Assembly (NCBI GenBank): GCA_037954325.1
Contig: JBBMNZ010000030.1
Span: forward strand, 4,487,001 to 4,551,000
Source of the DNA: Fistularia commersonii
Lineage: Eukaryota > Chordata > Actinopteri > Syngnathiformes > Fistulariidae
Length of the DNA: 64,000 bases
Direction: 5' to 3'
The notes beneath the pieces are model-generated. The model was not told where the DNA came from. It saw only the letters and a program-made list of their open reading frames with translations, and did not search any database. A program made the translations under genes and the position numbers. Within the stretch, counting starts at the first letter, position 1. Every line of letters begins with the position of its first letter. Shown piece after piece: positions 1 to 12,700 of this stretch.

Positions 1-143
1 CGGTTTCACAGAATAGGAGCTCTGTAACCAAAATCCTTTGAATAGGAATGAAGTTGTTCGGTGTTTCGCCCTTACCTGACACTTGCATTTCCTCCGGACT
101 CTGGAAACTCCCAGCAGCCACTTTCTTGAAACTTTGCAAAAGT

Positions 144-190
<47 letters not shown>

Positions 191-973
191 TTTAACGGTC
201 AAATGAGAGAGGAGTCTCCGAGTGGCTTTATGGGAATATAAATTTCAGACGGTGATGTGTTTTAAAAGAAAGCCAATAAAACATAGCTGTGGGGGTATTT
301 GAATGGGGAAAAAGAGAAACAGGGGAGACGGGGTGACAGAAATATGGAAAAAGAAAGACATGCAAAACAAAGACGGGGAAAGAAAGAGAGGTAGCGAATA
401 GCAACGATTTGGCTGATAGCGGTGTTGGAAGTTGGACCGGAAAGGGAGCGTAAAGGAAGGCGGCTCGAAGTCACAGCGTCCGAGCGCCGACGCTCGTCTG
501 CTGAGATTTCCGGAGCGTCGCTTTCAAAATTAGCTCTTGTGTTTTAGAACGCGTTACAATCTTGAACATCTTGTTATTCCACCCGACTGTCTGTCTCTCC
601 CTTACCTCTTTTTGCTTTTTTTCTGCTCTGCTAATTGGAAATTTCCAACCTAAAATTCAAATCTAAATATCAAAACGCAGACATAAGCTGTTTTAAGCTC
701 ATACTAGCGATCCATTTGGAGCATTTAAACTTCAGAATTGTGACAAGACTTTTCACAATGATGCTGGGATATTCTTGATTTCCATGATTGCATGATGCAT
801 TTCTCTCATAAAAAGAGGAAAAAATATATACGTCTGCTGAATGCCAGGATCCACCTACGTCGCTCTGCATGAATACATAAGCCGTCTCTAAAATATGGAT
901 TTGCTCTGTGCATCAGTCTTTACCTGCCTGTCCCGCCTCTCCACCCCGTGTGTGTGTGTGTGTGTGTGTGCAG
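1..973 (+). other. 3' part of the intron upstream of exon 1
   Basis: No coding sequence is supported here. The stretch holds an (AT)n run at about 150-182 followed by poly-T, and ends with the (GT)11 run at 948-970 that touches the acceptor of exon 1. The rest shows nothing I recognise. Confidence 0.75.
948..970. repeat. (GT)n microsatellite adjoining the exon 1 acceptor
   Basis: Eleven GT units end exactly at the CAG acceptor of exon 1. Confidence 0.95.
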
Positions 974-1061
974 TGAACGAAGGCGGCGTGAGACAGGCGT
1001 CCAACTCCTGCCCCGACCCGGGAGAGCCGGAAAACGGGAAACGCCACGGCAATGACTTCAG
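974..1061 (+). CDS. csmd3: csmd3 exon 1 of window: first half of a sushi domain
   Basis: Exon of 88 nt bounded by a CAG acceptor (971-973) and a GTGCAA donor (1062). The first two bases complete a codon begun in an upstream exon. It reads NEGGVRQAS, a linker, then SCPDPGEPENGKRHGNDF, holding the first sushi cysteine and the conserved DPG-P-NG motif. It ends on two bases of a Ser codon finished by exon 2. The acceptor is unusual: an (GT)11 repeat at 948-970 touches the CAG, and the nearest pyrimidine-rich tract lies upstream of the repeat. The frame meets a stop soon after the donor, so splicing to exon 2 is required. Confidence 0.9.
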
Positions 1062-1175
1062 GTGCAAAATCGAAAAAAAATAAATAAAAAAAAAATACAC
1101 GAGCCGTTGTTTTCAAGTATTTGGTATTTTGATTAAACCCGCCGCGTGTGACGGTGTCTCCCTCCCTCCGCGCAG
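1062..1175 (+). other. intron 1 (114 bp) splitting a sushi domain
   Basis: GT-AG intron with donor GTGCAA and acceptor CTCCGCGCAG. It begins with A-rich sequence containing in-frame stops, so retention would end the protein. It is the shortest intron in the window. Confidence 0.9.
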
Positions 1176-1300
1176 CATCGGCAGCGTGGTGCAGTTCAGC
1201 TGTGGAGAAGACTACGTCCTCCAGGGAAGTAAAACCATCAGCTGCCAGAGAGTGGCCGAGGTCTTCGCGGCCTGGAGCGACCACAGACCCGTGTGCAAAG
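1176..1300 (+). CDS. csmd3: csmd3 exon 2 of window: second half of the sushi domain
   Basis: Exon of 125 nt between acceptor CCTCCGCGCAG and donor GTAAGG. Its first base completes the Ser codon shared with exon 1. It then reads IGSVVQFSCGEDYVLQGSK, TISCQ and AAWSDHRPVCK, giving sushi cysteines 2, 3 and 4 and the conserved Trp before the last cysteine. It ends in phase 1. Together with exon 1 it makes one complete sushi module of about 60 residues. The other four sushi modules in the window are each encoded by a single exon, so the 114 bp intron splitting this one is an exception here. Confidence 0.95.
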
Positions 1301-2120
1301 GTAAGGAATGACACTTAACGGCCCGTGTGGGGACGCGGAGAGAGGGACCCCTCGGGGGAAACATAGTTCTATTTCTTATTTATCCAGTTTATATTTTTCC
1401 GTCTTCCCTTTCGGCTGTAAAAACGGCGCGCGGAAAACCCACCGTCATCGAATTTTTTTCCTCGTATCGCCTCGCCGGGCTCGGATCCGCTCGAGGGCCA
1501 GTGACGCCGTCCGCCCCGGTCGGATCGGAGAGAATACGATTTTGATGCTTTGTTAACTGCGGAGACGGAGTTCAGTTCTGATTCCTGACCCGTTTGAATG
1601 TGTAATTTTTTTTTTCTCTCACGGCTGATCCGGGTTCATCGCTGTTATTGTTGTTGACAGAGATCAACAAGAGAAAGAAATAATGGTGCTAAATACAACT
1701 ATCAGACAAGAGGCTGGATTTACTCTTGACCTGTCAATCATGGAGCGATCTCCTGGCCCACCCTTTACAAAATTCTCAATTGACCCACTGACCTTTTGAC
1801 CTTTAGAACCCAAAGAGAACATCCGAGGCCGCACAGAGAAAAAAAACCTCGGTCACAGCCTGGTTTTGAACCATCGGCCGCTTCGCTATAAGACGATCCA
1901 ACATTTCTCATCCGATATGAGTCGTAAGATGTAATCAGATGGTTTGGCAAAAGGGTTACAGGAGAGATAAAAATGATAAAAATCAAAATATTAGCAAACA
2001 CTATTTAGTAGAAGATGTATTCTGGACATCCGGTGCAGCGTCTCCCCTCAATGCCCACACCTGTTCCCCGATGTATTCTCCAACGCTCGCATTGACATGC
2101 AAAGGGGCAGTGGGACACAG

Positions 2121-2122
<2 letters not shown>

Positions 2123-2175
<53 letters not shown>

Positions 2176-2300
2176 ATGGGGCGGCGGGGGGGGGCACCTG
2201 TCATGTTAAATGCCAAAGTAATTTGTCATGTCTCCCTTCAACAGGCTTCAGATTCGGGCCATAGACATAAACTTTAACATGGAAAATAATATTCACTAAG

Positions 2301-2350
<50 letters not shown>
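2123..2350. repeat. two (GT)n microsatellites
   Basis: Uninterrupted GT runs at 2123-2174 (26 units) and 2303-2350 (24 units), separated by unique sequence. Confidence 0.95.
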
Positions 2351-2351
<1 letters not shown>

Positions 2352-4031
2352 AGAGAGGGACACACACATACAGAGAGAGAGACAAAGAACTAAAAAAAAA
2401 ATGAATGCGACAAAGGACAAAGTTTTATAATGGGAACGAGGACAAAGAATATTGGGGTCGGTGGAACTGCGGGTGAAATCGGAGAATTTGAAAAACAAGC
2501 GTGCGTTTTTAACCTCTCTCGACGCCACGCTCTGGAAACCCATTTCACATTTGCATGTTGCACACCTGTTAAACTCCAGAGTAATGAGACAGCTTCCGCT
2601 CGAGCGTAGCTCAACGTCGAGCCATTGCGCTTGACTGTCTTAATCACGCATTCCACTGAGCTGTTTTTTTCGGAGACGCGTCAGGAGCTCTTCCCCCGTG
2701 CCAAGGTCAAAATGCCGGGTCGGCTGCAAAACGCGCAGCGTTCAGAGCGCCTTCATCTGGGATGAATACCAGTCGACCGCGGGTCTCTCGGCCTCTGTTT
2801 AAACTCAATCTTGTAGTCATCGGCCTTGACTGCTTCCTTGGATTTCTCCTGTGTGCCAGACACAGGGGAGCTGACCTTCATTAATATACATATAAATATA
2901 GATATATATAACTTTTTTTTTTTTTTTTTTTTGGTTGCCATGACAGCATACATGTCCTGTAAGCAGGAAAGATAACACCGGGACGTGACAGTCTCACTCG
3001 GTTTGTGATTGGCCGGTATCGCGCAACCCTATTATCCATCGCCTGATTAGAGATATTTCAGTGCTTGATAGCATTTGATTAGACCTTTTAAAGTAATGGC
3101 TGTTAGGGATTCATCATCAAGGAATACTATATAATGAGCAATTAGGCACTCACATTAAGTCTTGCATTTACCTGCATGGGATGATGAGATCAGCATCCCT
3201 CAAGGGATCCGCCGGCTGCACTGAAACTCCCTGTCGCTCAACGAAGCGGTGAATGGCTAAAAAGATTGGCCTCGATCGTCGGGAGACAGAATCGTAGGTT
3301 CAGAAGGATCGAGGATCGATGGAGGGAAAAGTGTACGGGCGGGCAGGGCGATAAAGTTTAACACGGCTACCGTAGCTCCTCGTTTGAAGGCTCTGTTGAG
3401 TTTAAATAGTGCCGAATGGTAGCTATTGCTTCGTTATCAATGCCAAGTAACTAGCGATCCTATTTCCTGGATGATACCAGTCTAGTTTTTCATAGCCGAT
3501 GCTAACTGTGCCGAGCAGCAGCATCTGCAGGTTCGGTCGATTATATAGATCCGTCAAATCTCGTTGTAGCAACTAGTCTTGTTTGGGTTGGGCGGTTCGT
3601 TTTGGGTGTTGCTCCAAGTTGAATACGCAGAGTCCACTTACAAGGCGACATCTGGTTCCGTCCAGAACAACCCAAGCCAGACCTCGTATCGACCATCGCC
3701 CGAGCCTCAACCCAAGTGAACCGACGGACTTCTTGTCTTTTCCGCTATCCGTACATTAGCCTTAAAATAACTCGTTCAGATTCCAACTCCCTGGAATGTC
3801 TACCTTTGCTCCTGAAATGGCGTGCACATGAAGCGGCAAAATAATCCACTATTTGACTTAACGCCTCGTCCTAACTCGGACCAAGGCCCAACACCCAACC
3901 CTGGTGGTTGTGTACCAGAAACTTCCCTACTGGAACTGAAGAAGTCTGTCAAACGAGCGGTGAAACGTCCAAAAGACGAAAAAATCCAGTTGCCACAACG
4001 ACGAGCGAGAACCCCTACAGATGATAAATTA

Positions 4032-4603
4032 CAGTGATCCCTCGCTATAACGCGGTTTACTTTTCACGGTTTCGCTACTTGACGTCTTTGCGTCGTGCAT
4101 TGTGTTCTGCATTCTGATTGGCTAAAAAGTCACTCCGCTTCTTCTCTACCTGTGCGTCAATAACGTTGCAGTTTAATATGTACACATATGTAAAACAGCT
4201 TGCCAAATTTACATTACGTACATGCAAATTCCCTTGCAATTTCAAGTTTCTCTAAAAACCCATAATGTTGACAAAACGCTCTGGACCAACAAAAGCACCT
4301 GCGGCACGGCCCAAAAGGCAGCGGAAGATGCTATCTATCGAAGATAGAGTTAAACTTCTGGAAATGCTAAGGGAAGGTAAAAGCTATGCGGTTTTAGGTC
4401 GGCATTTCGGAATTAATGAATCTTCCGTTCGTTCCATAAAGAAGGAAGAAACATACATAAGGACGACAGCAGCAATGTATAATAGAGTATTTAATTGTAT
4501 AATAATTGTGAAAAAAAAAGAAATGAAGGTTTCTACTTCACGGATTTTGCCTATCCAGGGTTCTTTTTGGAACGTAACCCCTGCGAAAAACAAGGCTATT
4601 CTG
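4032..4603 (+). mobile_element. Tigger/pogo-like non-autonomous DNA transposon, copy 1
   Basis: A 572 bp element flanked by TA on both sides. It starts CAGTGATCCCTCGCTATAAC and ends with sequence that reads CAGAATAGCCTTGTTTTTCG on the other strand, an imperfect terminal inverted repeat of the Tigger type. Inside, an ATG at 4265 opens a frame with KRQRKMLSIEDRVKLLEMLR and GRHFGINESSVRSIKKEE, a CENP-B/pipsqueak-type helix-turn-helix as at the N terminus of Tigger transposases. The rest of the transposase, including the DDE catalytic region, is missing. The same family is present at 32014-32579 with the same internal deletion. It is a non-autonomous passenger in intron 2. Confidence 0.85.
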
Positions 4604-4783
4604 TATTTTAGAAAAGGCACGCTATCACAAATCGATGTGTCTCCGAAATGCAGCATTGCTCCAAAAACCATGACGGCAGTAAAGCGGAGTTACTGCTCCG
4701 TGTTTTCGGACCCCTCCAGCCATGATGCACATAAACTGACTAACACCGTTCCAAGTGCGTCCCAAAATGTGGCCCTTTTCTAG
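4265..4783 (+). pseudogene. truncated Tigger-like transposase, helix-turn-helix part only
   Basis: The 172-codon frame keeps about 65 residues of transposase N terminus: a basic leader, then a helix-turn-helix (about residues 22-62) with LREGKSYAVLGRHFGINESS. After this it runs through the deletion junction and the element's 3' end into flanking intron, so the C-terminal half is not transposase. No DDE residues are present. An ATG is kept here, unlike the second copy. Confidence 0.75.
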
Positions 4784-7208
4784 ACCTGCGGTCATTGCAG
4801 GTAAATTACTATTGAGTTGTGAAGTGTTGAAAACTTCCAACTCGTGAAGTTTCGGAGCCTTGGGGTAGCTGCTTAGCAGCCCGGGAAACTCGTTTTCCGC
4901 GCAGGATGTCATGTCATGTGACGCCAGGTGTACCGGGCTGTTTTGTATCGTGGGTTTGGAGATTGTAGCAATTATCACCTGCAGCGACGCGAAACGCGTC
5001 TACAAGACAAAGGAATCACGGCCTTGAAGGCAATTCTCTTACAACTTTGCGGCAATCGATAGCCGGCTGTAACCGCTCGCGTATAAGGACCCCGGTGATG
5101 TTGCCCGTCCCCTCCCCCGCATGATGCGAGTATACAAGAACAGTGGGGGTGGAAAACAAGGGGAGAAAAACAAAACAAAAGCAGAGGATGTTTAATGGAA
5201 AAGCGAAAAAAGAAACAAATAAAACTACTTAACCTTGCATATAATCCCTTGTTTTTAAACAAAAATAGCTACCGCCAGTCATTTTACAACTTGTGACCAA
5301 TATACAGCTGTTCGGTTCCAATATTTTCCAAACTATCTCAATCCAGAAAATCACTACTACCCTCTCTGGAAGCGCAGTTGTATTTGGAGTACGAGAAAAA
5401 TAATCCACGCTCGGGGTTTGAAGCCGTCTTATTTCAGCAAAATTTTAAAAAATATAGCAAAAACTATCGTACAGCATTGGAAATATTCCCTTTGTGATTG
5501 AAATCACAATATTTTCGTGGATGTTGTTTCGTGGATGAAAAAGGTAGTACTTATTTTTCCCTTTGTTTCTGTTATTTTTTTCTTTTTTTTTTTTCTTTAA
5601 ACAAACTCATTCCATTTTCTTGAGAAAAAAAAAATGTTTCTGTCAAATTTGCTCATAACTAATGTAGACATTGACAGCGATGCTTTGTTCGTCGGCTGAC
5701 GTTAAAGTCTGTAATTATAACTTCATTGTTTAAAAATGATTTTAGCGACTGATACGCACAGCATTCATGAATGTCCAGTTCAAATGAAAAGAGATTTTAG
5801 AGATGTCCTAAACTGGTCGCGGAAAGATTGGATCCCCGAGTCTTTTATTAAGGTTTTAATGTAAAAAAAATGTAAAAAAAAAAAGCACAACCTACACATT
5901 TGCGCTCAAGCAGCAAAGCACAATCTGCACAGGGGATTGGAAGAGGATTACACCGTCAGCAAGAGGACAACAGTAGCAGCAGGTGGCGTCACGGTGGGCT
6001 TCGGTACTCTCATGTCGGATCACGTTTTTTGTTTTTTTTAATTTTCTATATGGCGTGCACACAGAGAGTTTTCTCCTGCCGACTTTTCATCCGCGTTCTA
6101 TAGACTTGAACGTGTGAAATCCTGAAGAACCGCACCACCGCGTCCACCTTGGCATCCGTCACTTTCCGCCGCGGGCGTGGATTGACAGAGCGAGCAACCG
6201 GAAACACACTCACTTGGCAATATCATTAAATGCACCAAACTAATGTCGTATAAACCAGCAGCCCTGCCATAAATTCCCCGTTCACACGGATCATAATGCC
6301 TCAATTTAATTGATTTCTTTTTTTTTTTCCTCCCCGAGGGGGGAATTGATTTATTTAGCGGCACCGTCGTACCTTTCGTTGTGGAGAATTTTTTTTTCTT
6401 GCTAATTACACAAATCTTTCGAATTAATGACGACCATCTCCAGTTTTGAATTTTTTTTATGTTTGAATTGGACTTCGGTGCGCATGCATTGATACCAATA
6501 CAACGGCCGATTGTCAAAAGCGACATGTTGAAATGGTGAGAGACTATTAGAGGTGCGGGGAGACATTTAAGTGTCTCTTTACGTGCACATTTGAGATTCA
6601 GCGTGGAAACATTATGTTCTCGCTATTAGCGTGTCCTTATTTAGCCCACTGTGTTGCCTCCTGTTGAACAAAAAAAAAAAAAAAAAAAAAATGGAATTAG
6701 GAGAAAGGCTGTCTGGCTGAACACAGCTGAGATTTGACCTTTACATCCAGACCAGCCAACAGCTAAAGTGGAAACTCATGAATAATATTGAGAGAGAAGC
6801 AATCTGTCAGGAAGCATCAAGCCAACGGACTTATTAAAGGGTCACTTCTGTCAAAACACTTAAAATGCAGCTAAATGTGTCTTTTGGAACATTAGGGAGG
6901 ACATAAAGTGGATGGTTGTGCGAATGAACATTGCCGCCTTTATTTCACAGCAAGCCAAGCCCATAGAAAGAAACAATTTTTTTTTTTTTGTCCGCCGCAA
7001 AAAAGGGGGGACAGATTGGGCACCGCTTTATTCAATATAAAGTGATTAGGAAACTAAAACCGGAGAAAAATAGTCAATAAATCACTACGTCCTTCTGTCC
7101 ACTCCCGCAACATTTCAGGAGAGAGAGAGACAGACAGACATAGAGAGAGTCCATGTGGCATGTTGATTAATGGACAGATGGCAAGGCCACTGAGCCAACT
7201 CTCTGCCA

Positions 7209-7218
7209 GTGTGTGTGT

Positions 7219-7257
<39 letters not shown>

Positions 7258-7972
7258 ATCTTCAGGGGAGCACAGTTGATCTGCCTGAATATACTGAATA
7301 TACCGATTCAGTGAAGGGTGCCGCATGTTACCCCGATACACACTCGCACATATGTTGACTTCAGACACAGAGGACGGAAAATCAAGATGGACGTCTTTTG
7401 GGTGTGTGTGTGTGTGTGTGTGTGCCTGCATGGCTTTGTATGCGCACATTCCCTTTCCCGTACTCGCCGGAGGCCCCTTTGGAACGCCGGCCTAATGATG
7501 TCATCTATCATTCTTTGAGTCAATTGGTCGATCTACCCGTTCCCTTAACCAGCCCCTTAAAAAAAAATCCAAGTTCTTCCCCAAAACAAAGAAGAGCTCC
7601 GATTGGACTCCGAGAGCGGTTATCTCCGCTTTTGTGGCACCGTGTACGGCGCTAATCACATTTAATCTCGCCCGCGCTCATATTTGCTAAACTTATCAGC
7701 TCCTGTAACGAAATGCCAAACACGCTTCATACAAGAGAGGTGTCTATAATTAAAAATAAACAAGATAGTCTGACAAGTCATATTTGTATCCGGCAACTGG
7801 AAAATAGGAGGGGTAAAGACTTCCTTTAACATCAGGATTCCTCGTCTTAATCATATTCCCGCGATTATTTTAATTGTGATGAAGAAATTTACATTACACG
7901 ACGGTTCCTTGCGGTTCACAGTACATTCTGTATCTACACCAGGGGTGGGGTTTGAAGTGTACGCAGTGGGGT

Positions 7973-8006
<34 letters not shown>

Positions 8007-8410
8007 GAAAAGATCATTATCTGCAAATTCATGCAAATGATGGGATTATAAATCCCTCCGCAGCTTCACCTTCAGACAGAAGGCGGTTAAGTTCCCGACT
8101 TCCATATATGGTATTTCAACATGTATGTTTCAATCTGAGCGCTTTTGCGGGTGGGTGTGTGGGAGCGGGGGAATCATAAATTCAATTCTAAACACTGTCA
8201 GCCTGAACACACACACAAAAAAAAAAAAAAAAAAAATCTGAAGGAAAAGAATAAAAAAAAGGGAAAGAAATCTTGACTGGAACCCATTTCTTGCTTACGG
8301 ACTGTCGGTTGGACTCCGGCAGAGGAATTCCTGCTTGACATGTCATTTTATTTTGCTCTACATCCCATCTGTTGATGTCAGGGATAGACAGAGACACCCT
8401 GGATTCTTGG

Positions 8411-8447
<37 letters not shown>
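7209..8447. repeat. cluster of (GT)n/(CA)n microsatellites
   Basis: GT runs at 7209-7255 and 7402-7424, CA runs at 7976-8004 and 8413-8447, within unique intron sequence. Confidence 0.93.
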
Positions 8448-8451
<4 letters not shown>

Positions 8452-8483
8452 CTTCGGTATATTTGCAACATTACTCTCGGAAT

Positions 8484-8587
8484 GTGGTTAGCGCCGTGGT
8501 TAGCGCTTCGATTCCGATTTTTTTCCAGACTCTCCCCTGTGTCTGTTACGGTGTCCTCCACATTCTTACATTTCCAAAAACATGTGT
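8484..8587 (+). mobile_element. tRNA-headed repeat fragment
   Basis: GTGGTTAGCGC appears twice in short order, followed by TCTCCCCTGTGTCTGTTACG and CATTTCCAAAAACATGTG, blocks of the same family with deletions between them. Confidence 0.55.
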
Positions 8588-9464
8588 TGTAGATGATCAA
8601 TGAATAAATATTAGAGCCGGAGGTGAAACGGGCGCTGATACCATTCTGTCTGTTGGGGGCATCAATTTTTTTTTTTTTTTTTTTCTTTTATTCCCCTTAA
8701 TCCAGCATCGCCAAGTACGAGTTCACCCGATATGACATTCCGCCTCCCTCCGCCCCCCCCCCTCACGCTGAGATGTATTTTTCTTTCCTCACAACACATG
8801 GATTGGGTCCCCGCCGAGATAAATCGCACCATCCAAAGGTTACGGCACAGCAGATTTTTCCGTAATTCAAGGCTCATAAACATTATCCAATATTCAGAAG
8901 GTGAAATGTATTACCGCAGTAACGCAGTTGGGTTGTCCAAGGTCCCTTTATTAGCGCACGCAGATGGACTAATAATAAACAGAGTTACCGACACATTAGC
9001 AGCAGCATGAAGCATTTTTGTTTGTTTTTTTTAACAATAACAAGGTGATGCAGTTTGGTATTACCAAGGCAAATCACACCGAGATGCACAATGAGACCCA
9101 TACTTGGACTTAGATGGACTCTATTCCTCATTTAGGTTTACATCAAAATGAAATTTCGACGGAATGGCTCAGAGCAAAACAATTCAAACAATGTCGGCAG
9201 AAATTCGGGTAAAGATGCCCTTTTTTACGCATTTGTGAAGGTTGTCAACCATCTGGCGATTAATCGTTATCGAGTATCGTCCTGGCGACCGGACATGTCA
9301 CTGTCTTGAAGGTGGTTTGGTTTTGTCAAACCAGAGTTAAACCAGAGTTAACTAACTTTTGTTTTACGCAGTAGCATTAGCCCAGTGCTTCTCAGTTATT
9401 TTCTGATAACCCTCCCCGCCAGGAAGAAGAAAACATTTCATGTGTGTCCCTCGCTGCAACTATA

Positions 9465-9749
9465 CAGGACTGTCTCAGAAAATTAGAATATCGTGATAAA
9501 GTTCTTTATCCTCTGTAATGCAATTGCAAAAACAAAACTGTCATACATTCTGGATTCATTACGAATCTACTGAAATATTGCAAGCCTTTTATTATTTTAA
9601 TATTGCTGATTATGGCTTACATCTTAAGAAAACTCAAAAATCCTATTTCAAAATATTAGAATATCATGAAAAAGTAATTGTGTTTTTTTAATTGCATTAC
9701 AGAAGATAAAGAACTTTATCACAATATTCTATTTTGTGAGACAGTCCTG
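9465..9749. mobile_element. Tc1/mariner-type MITE, copy 1
   Basis: A 285 bp element starting CAGGACTGTCTCAGAAAATT and ending with the inverted form AGACAGTCCTG. The terminal inverted repeats extend about 60 bp, through the shared stretch ATAAAGTTCTTTAT. TA precedes the left end; the right flank has changed to GA. No transposase is encoded. A second copy lies at 25229-25516. The ends belong to a repeat very common in fish genomes. Confidence 0.85.
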
Positions 9750-12700
9750 GAAATAGTATAATTTGTCTGTAAAATTGTAAAACGTAAACCTCTGCATAAC
9801 ATTGTATCCTTATTTGCATTAAAGAAACGGAAAAAGAACGAACTATAGATCAACTTGCTGCAAAGAATAACTTTAACATTTTTTTTTGGTTTGTAACAGA
9901 AAAGATTTAAAGTGCATCAATTTGCCTCAAAAAAAAAAGTCTTTATTTAAACCATTAATATTTTTGGACTATTTTGAACAATTTGAATAAAATATAAGTC
10001 AAATTAGATTAAATCAATAAATAATAATTATAAATTCAAATGGACCAGCAACATCAAAAATATAGCAGAATATATAAAATTTTAACCTACAAAAAAAAAG
10101 AATAAAACATTTTTTTTTTTTGGATCAAAATTATGAAATCAGCATTAGTGGCTACAATGAGCACATTTCGCAGTGCACAGCTTTCAAAGCAGGGTTTTAA
10201 GCAATGGCGCCGCAGCTCTCAGCTCACAGCAAACACACGAGTCTTTCCTCGTCACCCGCCGTCGTCACACTGAAGTCGAGACGCTTTGTCCCATTTCTTC
10301 ATGGTATCTTTCGGGTGACTTTCTTTTGTCTCATTATCTCCGTGCACTTCGTATCTCCTGCTCTGTGCTGTGTGCGCGCATGCTGGGGCCAAAAAAAAAA
10401 AAGAAAAACGACACCATAGAGCTAATACTCTGTGCGCACACTCTGACAATGAGAGCACCACTGCCACCTACTGTGGATGTACGACTACATTTTACTCAAG
10501 CACGGTAAAAATAAGCATGTTCCCCGGAGTCACACACACACCCCGCCCGGCAACACCCTACTATTTTATAAACATTAAACCAAGAAAATCCTAGTCAGAT
10601 TTCCAACCCATGTGAGTCCCTGGAATCTTTCCCCTTGTTCCCCTTGATGCATCTCACTTATTAACATAACTAACCCTCTTAACATTGACCAACACCTGAC
10701 CCTATTAGCTCTATTAGAACCGAAGAGAGCGGCGGATCATCTTTAAGAGGAGAAAAGAAATTCCAGAACCTTTTTGTTCTTTTTTTTTTTCTTCTAATAG
10801 TATAGTCAGAGCTCAACTCTTGCGATCAAGTCAAGTCACAATATTGAGGGCGAAGGGGAAAGACGACCACCCCTGTATCGGGTGGAAACTGTCAATACCT
10901 CTCGACAACGCGTTCGCAAGTTCCTGACGTTCTGTTTAGACCAGTAAATACAGCACCAGGGAGTTTCCAGGGAAACGTCTCTCAGCGAAACGACTGAAAG
11001 GAAACAGCGGCGGCGTTCAAACATAATTAAACTACGGGACAAACTGGCGAAAGTACCCCCGCGACTCACGGTTGGATCGGAAAGACTTACATCGGGAAAG
11101 CGTTCGCTCAAACCCCGTTGCGCGAAAACTACTAACACGTGCTTGAATTTTATCATCGTCTTTTATCGTCCTGCACCGTGGACGGAAACGCTGTTAACCC
11201 ACGCCTCCCGCCGAGCGTATAAACCAATATAAGACATCCTTTCAATGAAAACAGTGATATTAAGCCTCCGAATGTTATGTTCCTGTTCATGTTCTTCGTT
11301 CCAAACTGGAACGTAGTGAAGAGATTACCGGACTCGAAATGATAGAGTGTGCGAAAATACGGAACAAATGACGGACAGACACAGGCTGCGAGACAGATGG
11401 AGTTGGGTATAAATAATGGGATGTTAGCTCCTCTGGTAATACTGGCGATAATTCATTCCCCGGTATCGCTATAGCAACACCGTGCCCATTTCGCTGTTGG
11501 CACGGTGATGGTTTGGCCATCCGTTCTGGCCACGCTGATTGAGCTGTCAACAGACAGAGTTACACGGACGTGCACGCACCCCGCGACATGCAGATGCATC
11601 ATCTCTCGCATGCGACGTGCGCGCCCGAACACACACACACACACACACGTATGCTTCTATATATCCATCAGTGTGAAGATGGCAATGAGTTGAACAGTAG
11701 AAGGTCAGCTGAAGATGCATTGAGAATTAGACAAACAAGCACAATCAGTCAGGAGGAACTCAGGGGGAACCGATAGAGAGCCAGAGATGGAAACGTGCAG
11801 ACAGAACGACACACGAGAGAGCAGTAGGCGGCGGGAGAGCGCTACGTGTTCACACTGTCTTGCAGCGATTCACGGCCACAGCCCATTGCGCGCCCCAAGA
11901 ATTTCACACAAACATGCTTTTTAATTATTCTTTTATTCGTCCTTTGCCTCTTTTGATCCGTGCACGGATGGAGCGCCCCACGAGTATTTCACGAGTCGAA
12001 TGCGCCAGTTTGAACATAAGCCTATTTTTTTTTGGGTGTATCCCGCACTGGCGCGTCAGCTAGAACGCATGTAAACAACATCCACGTACTTTTAATTTTT
12101 TATTTATTTTTTTTTTTTTATGTATTTGTTTATTGTGCGTGCTTGTGTTTGGGAGTGTGTGTCTAACCGGATGCATATGAAGCTGTTAACTCTATGAGTT
12201 CCTGCTGCTGAACCCTGAACAAACTAATTAAGGAACAAACCCCCGCTTCAAACCAACCAGAAAATTACCTCCTCGCACTAACAGGACGACCCAAGGACAG
12301 ACAAGCTGGTTCTGTATCCTATGCAGTCGCAGCCCAATAGGGGCTTATTAAACAACCAGCGTGTGTCATTTTCAACATTTTTTTTTTATTTTTAATATAT
12401 TTTTCTAATGGTTTAAATCTGTCAGCTTTCATTCGTATGGATTTTCAACCAAATACGTCAATATCATAACTTGGACATTACCTCGCTGGCATTATCTGGT
12501 CTTAAAGATCGGCGTGTGTTGTTTAATGTCGGGCTTTAGACTCTTTATTAATTTTTTTTTTTTTTTTTTTGTGTGTTATTATTACCCAGGAGGTGTTTGC
12601 AAGTTGGTGACTTTCAATGGATTTTGAGAATAAATTACCGGCGAGCATCTCCAGCTGTCGATACGGCAACGTCGGCTAATCCCGTAGCATTCCGACGCCA

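Noticed and set aside
913..1314. 133-codon minus-strand frame opposite exons 1-2
   Set aside because: Shadow of the coding exons plus the GT repeat (THTHTH); no homology.
4265..4783. host gene with a helix-turn-helix
   Set aside because: The frame lies within a TA-flanked element with a second deleted copy at 32 kb; it is a transposase remnant.
10836..11156. 106-codon minus-strand frame in intron 2
   Set aside because: No recognisable domain, no splice or context support; compatible with chance in a GC-richer stretch.
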